NCBI GenBank assembly: GCA_003214465.1
Contig: QCLO01000001.1
Span: 62,001-126,000 of the forward strand
Length of the DNA: 64,000 nucleotides
Direction of reading: 5' to 3'
Origin: Acidimicrobiales bacterium AG-414-N20
GTDB lineage: Bacteria; Actinomycetota; Acidimicrobiia; Acidimicrobiales; MedAcidi-G1
The first letter of the stretch is position 1, and the number at the start of each line of letters is the position of its first letter. The notes under the pieces are model-generated. The model worked only from the letters and a program-made list of their open reading frames with translations, was not told the DNA's origin and searched no databases. The position numbers were made by a program, and so were the translations under genes. Shown here one piece after another: positions 34,893 through 42,455 of this stretch.

Positions 34893-35975
34893 GTGACAAC
34901 CCCGCAGAATTATCTAGCAGTAATAAAAGTGGTTGGAATAGGCGGCGGCGGCGTTAACGCCGTGAATCGTATGATTGATGTCGGTTTGAAAGGCGTTGAG
35001 TTTATAGCAATCAATACCGACGCTCAGGCATTACTAATGAGTGATGCGGATGTGAAACTCGACATTGGACGTGAATTAACTCGTGGTCTGGGAGCCGGAA
35101 GTGATTCTTCAGTTGGCAGGCAGGCAGCAGAAGATTGTCGGAGTGATATAGAAGAATGTCTTGAAGGTGCTGACATGGTATTCATTACTGCTGGTGAGGG
35201 AGGCGGTACTGGAACTGGAGCCGCACCAGTAGTGGCCGAAATTGCAAAGTCTCTGGGGGCGTTAGTAATCGGAGTGGTTAGTAGACCATTTGCTTTCGAA
35301 GGTAGAAAGCGTTCGATGGAAGCGGACACTGGTATTCAGGCACTTAGGGAAGTAGTTGATGCGCAAATTGTGATCCCTAATGAACGTTTATTATCAGTTT
35401 CTGATGAAAACACTTCCTTAATAGATGCTTTTGCAATGGCTGATGAAATATTACTGCACGGTGTTCAGGGCATAACTAGCCTGATTACCACACCGGGTTT
35501 GATAAATACCGATTTTGCAGATGTGAAACAAGTCATGCATGAAGCTGGATCAGCGATTATGGGAGTGGGGGAATCGTCCGGAGACAGCGCAGCTTTACAT
35601 GCAGCCCGGAAAGCGCTTTCGAGCCCACTTCTAGAAGCTTCCATAGAGGGTGCACAGAGAATTTTGCTAAACATCACGGGCTCTTCTGAACTAGGAATTA
35701 TCGAGGTAAGTCAAGCAGCAGATGAGATACATGGAGTATCACATCCTGATGCAAATATAATTTTCGGTACAGTTATTGACGATGAGATGGCTGCAAACGT
35801 TCGCGTGACAGTAATTGCGGCTGGTTTCGATCGATGGGATAGTGATCGTGTGAGAAAACCTTCTAGATCTTTGTTCAGAAACACAGAAGAAAAAGAAGAT
35901 GGACTATTGGCTGAGGTTTTCGGGGAAGATTTTGATGACGAGGACGGCTTGGAAGTCCCTGACTTTTTAAAGTAA
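34893..35975 (+). CDS. ftsZ: Cell division GTPase FtsZ
   Basis: 360 residues from a GTG. GTP motif GGGTGTG at residues 103-109, N-terminal GIGGGGVNAVNRMI, T7-loop region LINTDFADVKQVM that completes the neighbour's active site, and a C-terminal conserved peptide EVPDFLK, the tail used by SepF and other partners. The linker between core and tail is short (about 35 residues, acidic). It forms the cytokinetic ring. SepF is encoded three genes downstream. Confidence 0.97.
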   Translation: MTTPQNYLAVIKVVGIGGGGVNAVNRMIDVGLKGVEFIAINTDAQALLMSDADVKLDIGRELTRGLGAGSDSSVGRQAAEDCRSDIEECLEGADMVFITAGEGGGTGTGAAPVVAEIAKSLGALVIGVVSRPFAFEGRKRSMEADTGIQALREVVDAQIVIPNERLLSVSDENTSLIDAFAMADEILLHGVQGITSLITTPGLINTDFADVKQVMHEAGSAIMGVGESSGDSAALHAARKALSSPLLEASIEGAQRILLNITGSSELGIIEVSQAADEIHGVSHPDANIIFGTVIDDEMAANVRVTVIAAGFDRWDSDRVRKPSRSLFRNTEEKEDGLLAEVFGEDFDDEDGLEVPDFLK

Positions 35976-35984
35976 AAATTCCGA

Positions 35985-36680
35985 GTGGCACGAGAAATTT
36001 TTCGGCAGACTTTACCTGACGGAAAATTAGTTATTTCTCTAATTTCTGATAGTGATGATGGTGACTTTTCAGTGGCTCAACAGCCCGAAAACTACTTAGC
36101 CGAGAATCAAAGAAAGCTTTATAAAGGCGAATGGAATTGGCTTACTCAAGAGCATGGAACTGAAATTGTTTGGCTCGAGGATGATGAACGGTCTCTTGGT
36201 ATTACAGGTGATGCATTAGCGACTATTTCTTCTCAAAAAGTTATAGCGATAACAGTTGCCGACTGTCTTCCGTTATTACTAATAGAGCAAAGTGGGATTC
36301 TGAGTCTAGTGCATTTAGGTTGGCGTGGGATAGAAGGAGGGCTCTTAGAGAAAACACTCCAATTTATAAGATCAAAAAGTAGTGAACCTATCACTGCGAT
36401 TTTGGGACCTTGCATAGATACTTGCTGTTACGAATTTGGTCAAAATGAATTGCGTATTCTTGTAGAAAAGTATGGCGAAAAAATAGTTGGCAGAACTAAC
36501 AAGGGTTCTATTGCGTTTGACATGAAGGCATGTGTAAAGGAAATACTCAAAAGTTCTAATGTAGAAATTAAATATGAAGAAGACTCATGCACGAAGTGTG
36601 ATTCTCGTTATTGGTCTTTTCGTGCTGATGGTACAGGTAAGAGGCAGGTCATGATTGCTTGGAAGCAGGAAAATGATTAA
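35985..36680 (+). CDS. pgeF: Laccase-domain protein (YfiH/PgeF family)
   Basis: 231 residues from a GTG 9 bases after ftsZ. Motifs: QEHGTEIVWL, TVADCLPLLL, LVHLGWRGIEGGLLE, LGPCIDTCCYEFG (His and Cys metal ligands of the family). Relatives are purine nucleoside-processing enzymes and correct misincorporated L-Ser in peptidoglycan precursors in E. coli. Its place after ftsZ is common in many bacteria. Confidence 0.88.
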   Translation: MAREIFRQTLPDGKLVISLISDSDDGDFSVAQQPENYLAENQRKLYKGEWNWLTQEHGTEIVWLEDDERSLGITGDALATISSQKVIAITVADCLPLLLIEQSGILSLVHLGWRGIEGGLLEKTLQFIRSKSSEPITAILGPCIDTCCYEFGQNELRILVEKYGEKIVGRTNKGSIAFDMKACVKEILKSSNVEIKYEEDSCTKCDSRYWSFRADGTGKRQVMIAWKQEND

Positions 36681-36695
36681 AAGGATTACTAAGAG

Positions 36696-37349
36696 ATGAC
36701 TACTTCTTACATTGATGAGATTAAAGACAGAGCTCGAAAATTACTTGAGTTAATTGAAAGAAAGAGTTCAGGAAGAGCTATTTTGCTTCCAGTCACCAAA
36801 GGTTTTGGAGTAATGGAAGTTCAAGCAATGTTAGAAGTGGGTTTGACTGCAGTTGGGGAGAGTTATGCGCAGGAGATGCTGGGGAAAGCAAAACTTCTGA
36901 ATGACAACAGGCTCTCTTGGCACATGATTGGAGGAATTCAACGTAATAAGGTAAGAAAATTATCTACGACTGTCGACCTTTGGCATTCGGTCGATCGAAA
37001 AGAAGTAATTAAAGAAATTTGCAAATACAGAAAAGATTCTAAAATTCTTATCCAAGTTGACATGAATGGAAGATCTAAACAGGGAGGATGTCCCCCCGAG
37101 GAAGTACCGAGTTTAATCGAATGTGCGCTTCTCGATGGGGTAATTGTTCAAGGTCTGATGACCATTGGCGTTGATCAGGATATGGAAGCTACGAAAAATA
37201 CTTTTGCCGGGTTAGCGAAATTGTCTGAAAGTATGGGTTTGAAGGAAATTTCTATGGGCATGTCTAACGATTTTGAAATTGCAATTGATTATGGTGCAAC
37301 TATTTTGCGAGTTGGCCGGAGTATTTTTGGTGAAAGACCAAAAAAATAG
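36696..37349 (+). CDS. yggS: PLP homeostasis protein (YggS/PLPBP family)
   Basis: 217 residues, a single alanine-racemase-like TIM barrel. The PLP lysine lies in LLPVTKGFG (about residue 34); WHMIGGIQRNKVRKL and QVDMNGRSKQGGCPPEE are further family motifs, and the C-terminal GMSNDFEIAIDYGATILRVGRSIFG matches phosphate-binding signature residues. It buffers pyridoxal phosphate and carries no known enzyme activity. Part of the ftsZ-sepF neighbourhood as usual. Confidence 0.92.
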   Translation: MTTSYIDEIKDRARKLLELIERKSSGRAILLPVTKGFGVMEVQAMLEVGLTAVGESYAQEMLGKAKLLNDNRLSWHMIGGIQRNKVRKLSTTVDLWHSVDRKEVIKEICKYRKDSKILIQVDMNGRSKQGGCPPEEVPSLIECALLDGVIVQGLMTIGVDQDMEATKNTFAGLAKLSESMGLKEISMGMSNDFEIAIDYGATILRVGRSIFGERPKK

Positions 37350-37364
37350 AAAACTGTATATTTT

Positions 37365-37395
37365 GACTTCAAGGTGGTACTTTCTTGTTGAAGTC
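37365..37395 (+). promoter_or_regulatory. Inverted repeat upstream of sepF
   Basis: GACTTCAA (37365-37372) and TTGAAGTC (37388-37395) are exact 8-base inverted arms 15 bases apart. The left arm is preceded by TT, giving TTGACT at 37363, a possible -35. A TATTAT at 37402-37407 looks like a -10, but the spacing between them is too long. It could be an operator that controls sepF; no T-run follows, so it is not a typical terminator. Confidence 0.4.
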
Positions 37396-37440
37396 TAGAG
37401 TTATTATTCTTTTAGCATAAATTAATAAACGGAGGCATTA

Positions 37441-37959
37441 ATGTCGTTTTGGCAAAAGACCATGCTCTGGTTGGGTTTAGGGCCAGATGAAATGTATGAA
37501 GGCATGTCTGATGGTGTCCAACCGCGCAAGTGGCCAAATGAACAGAACCAGGGTGAAACTACTACCTCAAAATCTGCCAAGACTCCTATAAAAGCTAGAT
37601 TGATTGAGACTTTCACTGAAGAGGAACCTTCTAGAACAGAGTCGACTGGTACTGTTAGACCGCTTCGAGCAGCACGCTCAGCTAAACCAAAGACCGAGGA
37701 GCCCAAAAGCTTTAATGAAGTAACTGCTTTTGCTGATCAATATACGTCTGGAAATGCTGTCCTGATTCGATTGGAAGGCGTTGAACACGCGGTGGCCAGA
37801 AGAATCATCGATTTTGCTAGTGGTTTGTGTTACTCCGAAAAAGGAGAAATGGAAAGAATGGGAAATCAAGAGTACCTATTAGTACCTAAAGACGTAACAG
37901 TAGATCCAGAAACGAGAGAAAAAATTAAAGCAGAACTCAAGCATATTTCCCAGGAATAG
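37441..37959 (+). CDS. sepF: Cell division protein SepF
   Basis: 172 residues. The N-terminal amphipathic helix (MSFWQKTMLWLGL) targets the membrane; a charged, disordered linker follows (about 20-95); the C-terminal SepF core (about 96-165) includes NAVLIRLEGVEHAVARRIIDFASGLCYSEKGEMERMGNQEYLLVPKDV. SepF anchors FtsZ to the membrane in actinobacteria, which lack FtsA. Good ribosome site GGAGG upstream. Confidence 0.95.
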   Translation: MSFWQKTMLWLGLGPDEMYEGMSDGVQPRKWPNEQNQGETTTSKSAKTPIKARLIETFTEEEPSRTESTGTVRPLRAARSAKPKTEEPKSFNEVTAFADQYTSGNAVLIRLEGVEHAVARRIIDFASGLCYSEKGEMERMGNQEYLLVPKDVTVDPETREKIKAELKHISQE

Positions 37960-37963
37960 TTAG

Positions 37964-38221
37964 ATGGCTAGTGTTCTTTGTCTGTTATTGCAAATTTATT
38001 CATTGCTAATTTTAGTGAGAGTTGTATTTAGTTGGTTTCCAATTTCTCCTGATGGAAGTGCGGCGATAATTTCCGGATTTTTGTCTTTTGCGACTGATCC
38101 TCTTCTCCGTCCCTTACGTAAAGTATTACCACCAATTCGCTTTGGTTCCGCATTGATGGATCTGTCGCCAATAGTTGCTTTTTTTGGAATAGCTTTACTT
38201 CAGAATTTTATTTGTGCCTAA
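37964..38221 (+). CDS. YggT-family membrane protein
   Basis: 85 residues with two membrane segments (about 2-20 and 65-83) and the family's central motif FATDPLLRPLRKVLPPIRFGSALMDLSPIVAF. YggT proteins are found beside sepF and divIVA in many Gram-positives; their function is not established but is linked to division and osmotic stress. Starts 4 bases after sepF. Confidence 0.88.
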   Translation: MASVLCLLLQIYSLLILVRVVFSWFPISPDGSAAIISGFLSFATDPLLRPLRKVLPPIRFGSALMDLSPIVAFFGIALLQNFICA

Positions 38222-38233
38222 CAATATTGTTAG
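38218..38233 (+). promoter_or_regulatory. Perfect 16-base palindrome at the yggT stop
   Basis: CTAACAATATTGTTAG is a perfect palindrome that contains the yggT stop codon, followed by CGATCTTTTTCTT. It may be a weak hairpin terminator (6-base-pair stem) that limits read-through into divIVA, or an operator for divIVA, which starts 40 bases further on. Confidence 0.45.
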
Positions 38234-38273
38234 CGATCTTTTTCTTGTTACTTAAGTGAGTTAATATTTAAAG

Positions 38274-38840
38274 ATGGCAGCTGATGATATTTTGGAGTAT
38301 TTGGAAACCGTTGATTTGAAAACAAAGATGCGTGGTTACGACCAGATCGAGGTAGATGAAATTTTTGATCGAGTTTCTGAAGAGATAAAGATCTTACGGG
38401 AGGATTTGAAGAACTCTGTTGAAAAGGAGCGTATCGCAGAGGAGTATCTAGAATCAGAAATTAAACGGTTGGCCCTCAGAGAGAAAGAGATTGAGGCGTC
38501 GATCAAAGAAGCAGAAGAAAAGGCGACTAGGATAATAGAAAATTCTCATGCCAATGCAGAAGAGCTTCGATCCGCGACTGAAAAAGAATTACACGCACTT
38601 GCTTCTGAGGAGCGAGAAAAGCTAAAAAATGAATTGTTAGATATTGAAAATCGCCAGAATGATATTCAAAGCAATGTTAATTTGTTCGAACATCAATTTT
38701 CTGCACATCGTGAAAGAATACTGAGAGCATTAAGTGATATGCAGGAAGCAATTAAAGAGTTTTCTCTGTTTCCTGAAGATCAAGATTCAGATTCGAAGGT
38801 TATAGATTTAACCAGAAGTGATCAATTTCCAAGTGGTTGA
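38274..38840 (+). CDS. divIVA: DivIVA/Wag31-like polar growth and division protein
   Basis: 188 residues. The N-terminal DivIVA domain (about 1-55: VDLKTKMRGYDQIEVDEIFDRVSEEI) is followed by a long heptad coiled coil (about 55-165), including EKATRIIENSHANAEELRS. Such proteins bind curved membrane at poles and septa and recruit wall synthesis. It is shorter than mycobacterial Wag31 (about 260). In many actinobacteria ileS follows; here a DksA-like gene does. Confidence 0.9.
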   Translation: MAADDILEYLETVDLKTKMRGYDQIEVDEIFDRVSEEIKILREDLKNSVEKERIAEEYLESEIKRLALREKEIEASIKEAEEKATRIIENSHANAEELRSATEKELHALASEEREKLKNELLDIENRQNDIQSNVNLFEHQFSAHRERILRALSDMQEAIKEFSLFPEDQDSDSKVIDLTRSDQFPSG

Positions 38841-38879
38841 GTGCCTTTAAGCTTCGATTTTATTAATCTGCCGCCCGAT

Positions 38880-38909
38880 TTGAATACTGTTTAAGTTTGT
38901 TTTTAGTAT
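38880..38909 (+). promoter_or_regulatory. Possible promoter of the DksA-like gene
   Basis: TTGAAT (38880-38885) and TAGTAT (38904-38909) are 18 bases apart. The leader that would follow carries a small inverted repeat, ATTCCG-GCT-CGGAAT, at 38942-38956, just before the GGAG ribosome site and the TTG start. Confidence 0.35.
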
Positions 38910-38966
38910 TATCCACATTTTTGAGAGGAAACCAAGGTAACATTCCGGCTCGGAATAGGAGTTGAT

Positions 38967-39413
38967 TTGGCTAAGAAACCAGCAGCTAAGAAACCTGCAG
39001 CTAAGAAACCTGCAGCTAAGAAACCGGAACGGAAACGTAAATTTGATAAGGCTTTCTTATTAAAGCAAAAGGAAGTACTTATTAAAGAACGCGCAAGCTA
39101 CTTAGGTAGCGCTGAAACTCTTGAAGCAGAAGCTGATCAGTTGCTGGAGTATAGAGACCCTGGTGATGTTCAGTTTGATGAGGAGTCAGGACGAGGAGAC
39201 ACGCTAGCGGTTGAGCGGGATCTGGATCTTGCGTTGAGTGCTCAAGCACGTGATGCTGTAGATGAAATTGACGCTGCTCTTGAAAGAATTAAAAACGGAA
39301 CCTATGGAGTTTGTATGACTTCAGGTGAAGATATTCCAAAGGCGCGACTCGAAGCTATTCCTTGGGCTTCAGAAAGAGTTGAGTACAAAGCTGGAGGTTT
39401 AGGTCGACGCTGA
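38967..39413 (+). CDS. TraR/DksA-like protein with degenerate zinc finger
   Basis: 148 residues from a TTG preceded by GGAG. The N-terminus is a low-complexity lysine/alanine/proline tail built from KKPAA repeats (residues 2-21). The core is a DksA-like coiled coil (about 25-110: SGRGDTLAVERDLDLALSAQARDAVDEIDAALERIKNGTYG). The zinc-finger region reads YGVCMTSGEDIPKARLEAIPWASERVEYK: only one of the four usual cysteines remains. It could still bind RNA polymerase without zinc, or use the basic tail for nucleic acid. Precedes lspA by 15 bases, as in other actinobacteria. Confidence 0.85.
   Translation: MAKKPAAKKPAAKKPAAKKPERKRKFDKAFLLKQKEVLIKERASYLGSAETLEAEADQLLEYRDPGDVQFDEESGRGDTLAVERDLDLALSAQARDAVDEIDAALERIKNGTYGVCMTSGEDIPKARLEAIPWASERVEYKAGGLGRR
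38970..39026 (+). repeat. 15-base tandem repeat encoding the KKPAA tail
   Basis: Four units of GCTAAGAAACC(A/T/G)GCA begin at 38970, 38985, 39000 and 39015; the last changes to GAA at its third residue pair. Units 2 and 3 are identical. Such in-frame repeats can vary in copy number by replication slippage. Confidence 0.9.
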
Positions 39414-39428
39414 AAGGTAGTTGAAGTA

Positions 39429-39890
39429 ATGGGAATTAAAAAATCTTTAACTGCTGTTCTTTTAGCAACCCTCTTACTGGATCAACTTAGCAAATGGTTG
39501 GTTTTAGAACATTTGACGAATGGAAAAGTCATTGAGTTATTCTGGACTCTTCAAATGCGCTTGGTACGCAATTCAGGTATCTCTTTTGGTAAAGGCAGTG
39601 ATTTGGGGCAACTGGTCTCAATTGTTGTTTTCGTAGTCATAGTTGTTCTTTTAAGAGTTGGACTTAATTCTAAGAATCCTCGAATCTCCGTCTTCTATGG
39701 CTTGATAATTGGAGGAGCGTTAGGCAATCTTTGTGATCGGATTTTTCGAAGTTCGGATGGATTCCTGAAAGGTGCAGTCGTTGACTTCATTGATTTTCAA
39801 TGGTGGCCGGTTTTCAATGTTGCAGATTCTGCGGTAGTAGTTGGATGCTTATTGCTCCTAGTAAATGGAATGTATTTTGATCGAGTTTAA
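39429..39890 (+). CDS. lspA: Signal peptidase II (prolipoprotein signal peptidase)
   Basis: 153 residues with four membrane segments. The two catalytic aspartates lie in [11 protein letters not shown] and [21 protein letters not shown]. It cleaves the signal peptide of diacylated lipoproteins, such as the GerMN and hydrolase lipoproteins predicted here. Its end overlaps the rluD frame by up to 26 bases. Confidence 0.95.
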   Translation: MGIKKSLTAVLLATLLLDQLSKWLVLEHLTNGKVIELFWTLQMRLVRNSGISFGKGSDLGQLVSIVVFVVIVVLLRVGLNSKNPRISVFYGLIIGGALGNLCDRIFRSSDGFLKGAVVDFIDFQWWPVFNVADSAVVVGCLLLLVNGMYFDRV

Positions 39891-40809
39891 TGAAGTTGTT
39901 CCGGATTCGTTGGAAGGTGAAAGACTTGATCGTCTAATTGCCTTTATAGGGAATATAAGTAGGAGCGAGGCCTCAAACATTATTAAAAAGGGTCAGGTTC
40001 TAATAAATGATCAAGCGGTTACGCGTTCCTCATTTAAAGTTTCAATTGGAAACAGCGTTGAGTTTTATGTACGCGATGATGAAGAGGCGACTGAGATTGA
40101 GGCAGATTCCTCTGTAGATTTTAAAATAATTCATTCGGATTCTGATTTTTTTGTGATTGATAAGCCAGCTGGTTTGGTGGTTCATCCTGGAGCTGGGAAC
40201 TTATCAGGAACTTTAGTTAATGGGCTTTTAGCTCTAAGTCCTCAAATTAGAGATGTGGGAGAAAAAAATAGACCTGGGGTGATTCACCGCCTTGATAAAG
40301 GCACTTCAGGACTTTTACTTGCTGCTAATACAAATGAGGGATATCAGTTCTTTGTCGATGAATTGTCAGATCGGAAAGTAAAAAGGATTTATCAGGCTTT
40401 AGTCTGGGGGGTTCCAGAAGGCCCAGAGGGAATTATTGATGCGCCTATAGGAAGATCAAGTAAAAATAGAAAAAAAATGGGAATTGTGTCCAAAGGAAAA
40501 AATGCAATAACTACATATCAGGTAAAAGAAAGTTGGTTTTCTTCAAATGTGTCGTTGTTGGAATTACAACTTGAAACCGGGCGAACTCATCAGATTCGAG
40601 TTCACCTTTCTTCTATTGGCAATCCAGTCGTAGGTGACGATGTCTATGGTACTAATAGGAAAAATCTAACTCTGAGAAGACCGTTTTTACACGCAAGTAA
40701 ATTATCTTTTGAACATCCTCGAACGGGGAAAGCTTGTGAGTTCGAGTCTCCTTTGCCGGAAGATTTAAAAAGTGTATTAGCTGATCTTCATGCAAATGAG
40801 AAGCTTTAA
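39865..40809 (+). CDS. rluD: RluD-family 23S rRNA pseudouridine synthase
   Basis: Up to 314 residues from ATG 39865; a TTG at 39877 would shorten the overlap with lspA to 14 bases. N-terminal S4 RNA-binding domain ([35 protein letters not shown]), then the catalytic domain with Asp in [12 protein letters not shown] and [23 protein letters not shown]. It isomerises uridines in the 23S rRNA helix 69 region by family analogy. Follows lspA in the usual order. Confidence 0.93.
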   Translation: MECILIEFNEVVPDSLEGERLDRLIAFIGNISRSEASNIIKKGQVLINDQAVTRSSFKVSIGNSVEFYVRDDEEATEIEADSSVDFKIIHSDSDFFVIDKPAGLVVHPGAGNLSGTLVNGLLALSPQIRDVGEKNRPGVIHRLDKGTSGLLLAANTNEGYQFFVDELSDRKVKRIYQALVWGVPEGPEGIIDAPIGRSSKNRKKMGIVSKGKNAITTYQVKESWFSSNVSLLELQLETGRTHQIRVHLSSIGNPVVGDDVYGTNRKNLTLRRPFLHASKLSFEHPRTGKACEFESPLPEDLKSVLADLHANEKL

Positions 40810-40850
40810 TGTGTTAGCAGTTTTACTCCAGTTAAGTTAATTTAATACTT

Positions 40851-41936
40851 ATGGAACCTGTATTTCCCGATTATTCTGATTCTTGCGTAAGCAGATTAGT
40901 TCCGGCTCTCTTGGGCGCATCGGATGAACTTTCATGCTTTTCAGAAGATATCTTCCTGGCAAAGAGTATTGTGCTTTTAGTTATTGATGGATTGGGATGG
41001 GAACAGTTCGAAGCTAACAAGGAACTTTTCCCAGCCTTTTCTGAGTTCTCTGCAAACCTGATAACCACTGTTGCACCTAGTACAACGGCGACGGCTTTAA
41101 CTTCTATTACTACTGGAGTGCCGCCTGGTGAGCATGGAATAGTGGGGTATCGAATACCGGTAGAAGGGGGAATTTTAAATTCCTTGAGATGGTCAACTGG
41201 AAGCATTTTGGATAAGCCTGATCCTTACGAATTCCAATTGATGCCTGTTTTTGACAATCAACAACCAAAAGTAGTTACTTCCAGTGAACATGAGGGGTCA
41301 GGTTTTTCTAAAGCTCATTTGAGAGATTCCAGATTTTCTGGTTATAGAAATCGAACTGAACTAGTTGAATTAATCGTGGAATCTGTAACTAATTTCGAAC
41401 CTTTTGTTTATGCCTATTGGGACGGAGTGGATCGGATGGCTCATGAATTTGGTTTCACCGAGAGATACTTTGATGAACTTAATGACTGCAACTTGATGGT
41501 TGCTTCATTGTTGGAACGTTTACCAGCAAACGTAGCTTTGATAGTAACTTCGGATCATGGCCAGGTAGAGGTGGAGGATCGGATGCTAGAACTCACAGGG
41601 CCTTTAAACAAACTTCTTTTAAAACAGAGCGGGGAAGCAAGGTTTCGCTGGTTGCATGCAGTATCCGGCAGGGAGGAAGATTTGACTCAGATGGCAAAAG
41701 AAACATACGCGGATTGGGCATGGGTCATGTCCAAAAAAGAAGTCTTGGATTCTGGATTATTCGGACCCATAGTAAGCGAAACAGTTAAGAGTCGTTTAGG
41801 AGACGTTGCTTTAGTTGCGCGTGAAAAAGTAGGATTCACTGACCCTGATGAAAAGATGCCCTTTCAACTTATTACAAGGCACGGCTCATTGACTAAAGAA
41901 GAAATGCATGTTCCTCTTTTGTCGACTGTCACCTGA
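40851..41936 (+). CDS. Alkaline phosphatase superfamily phosphodiesterase
   Basis: 361 residues of the type I phosphodiesterase/nucleotide pyrophosphatase group. LLVIDGLGWEQF carries the first metal Asp, APSTTATALTSITTG the nucleophilic Thr, YWDGVDRMAHEFG and TSDHGQVEV the other metal ligands (Asp, His). No signal peptide is visible. The substrate is unknown; relatives act on phosphodiesters of nucleotides or glycerophospholipids. It lies between rluD and bpa. Confidence 0.85.
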   Translation: MEPVFPDYSDSCVSRLVPALLGASDELSCFSEDIFLAKSIVLLVIDGLGWEQFEANKELFPAFSEFSANLITTVAPSTTATALTSITTGVPPGEHGIVGYRIPVEGGILNSLRWSTGSILDKPDPYEFQLMPVFDNQQPKVVTSSEHEGSGFSKAHLRDSRFSGYRNRTELVELIVESVTNFEPFVYAYWDGVDRMAHEFGFTERYFDELNDCNLMVASLLERLPANVALIVTSDHGQVEVEDRMLELTGPLNKLLLKQSGEARFRWLHAVSGREEDLTQMAKETYADWAWVMSKKEVLDSGLFGPIVSETVKSRLGDVALVAREKVGFTDPDEKMPFQLITRHGSLTKEEMHVPLLSTVT

Positions 41937-41979
41937 TTGAGATTTATTCGCCTAAAGTCATCATGGAGTAAGGAGAAAA

Positions 41980-42450
41980 ATGACAGAACCTTTAGAACCT
42001 GAAGTTTTAATTGAAGAAACAGAAGAAAAACAGAATGAATCTGTTGAGCAGCCTGCGAAGGTTGTCCGCGTTGGAACAATGATGCGTCAACTTCTGGAAG
42101 AGGTTAAATCTTCACCTCTCGATGAACGAAGCAGAGAAAGGTTGAAGGAGATATATCAGTCATCTATTACAGAGCTAGGGTCTGCATTGTCAGATGATTT
42201 AAGAGAGGAGCTTGACAGACTTGCTTCTCCTTTTGCCTCAGAAGCTTCACCTAGTAGCGATGAACTTCGTATCGCTCAAGCTCAGCTAGTCGGCTGGTTA
42301 GAAGGCTTAATTCAAGGTATACAGGCGGCGATGTTCGCCCATCAATTTATGACCGCCGCACAGATAGAGGATTCTCAACCTAGCATGCTGAACCCTGCAG
42401 GGGGAGAGAAATCTGATTCGAGTGAAGATAGACCAGGAAATTATTTGTAG
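41980..42450 (+). CDS. bpa: Bacterial proteasome activator Bpa/PafE
   Basis: 156 residues. The central part (about 28-130) matches the DUF2587/Bpa family: VGTMMRQLLEEVKSSPLDERSRERLKEIY, then ELRIAQAQLVGWLEGLIQGIQAAMFAHQ. The chain ends GNYL, close to the GQYL tail with which mycobacterial Bpa docks into the 20S proteasome. Bpa forms a ring that opens the proteasome gate without ATP. It implies that the organism has a 20S proteasome, although prcBA is not in the window. Starts 43 bases after the phosphodiesterase gene. Confidence 0.9.
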   Translation: MTEPLEPEVLIEETEEKQNESVEQPAKVVRVGTMMRQLLEEVKSSPLDERSRERLKEIYQSSITELGSALSDDLREELDRLASPFASEASPSSDELRIAQAQLVGWLEGLIQGIQAAMFAHQFMTAAQIEDSQPSMLNPAGGEKSDSSEDRPGNYL

Positions 42451-42455
42451 AAACT

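Noticed and set aside
38970-39026. Short tandem repeat as a CRISPR-like array
   Set aside because: Units are contiguous without spacers and in frame inside a coding region.
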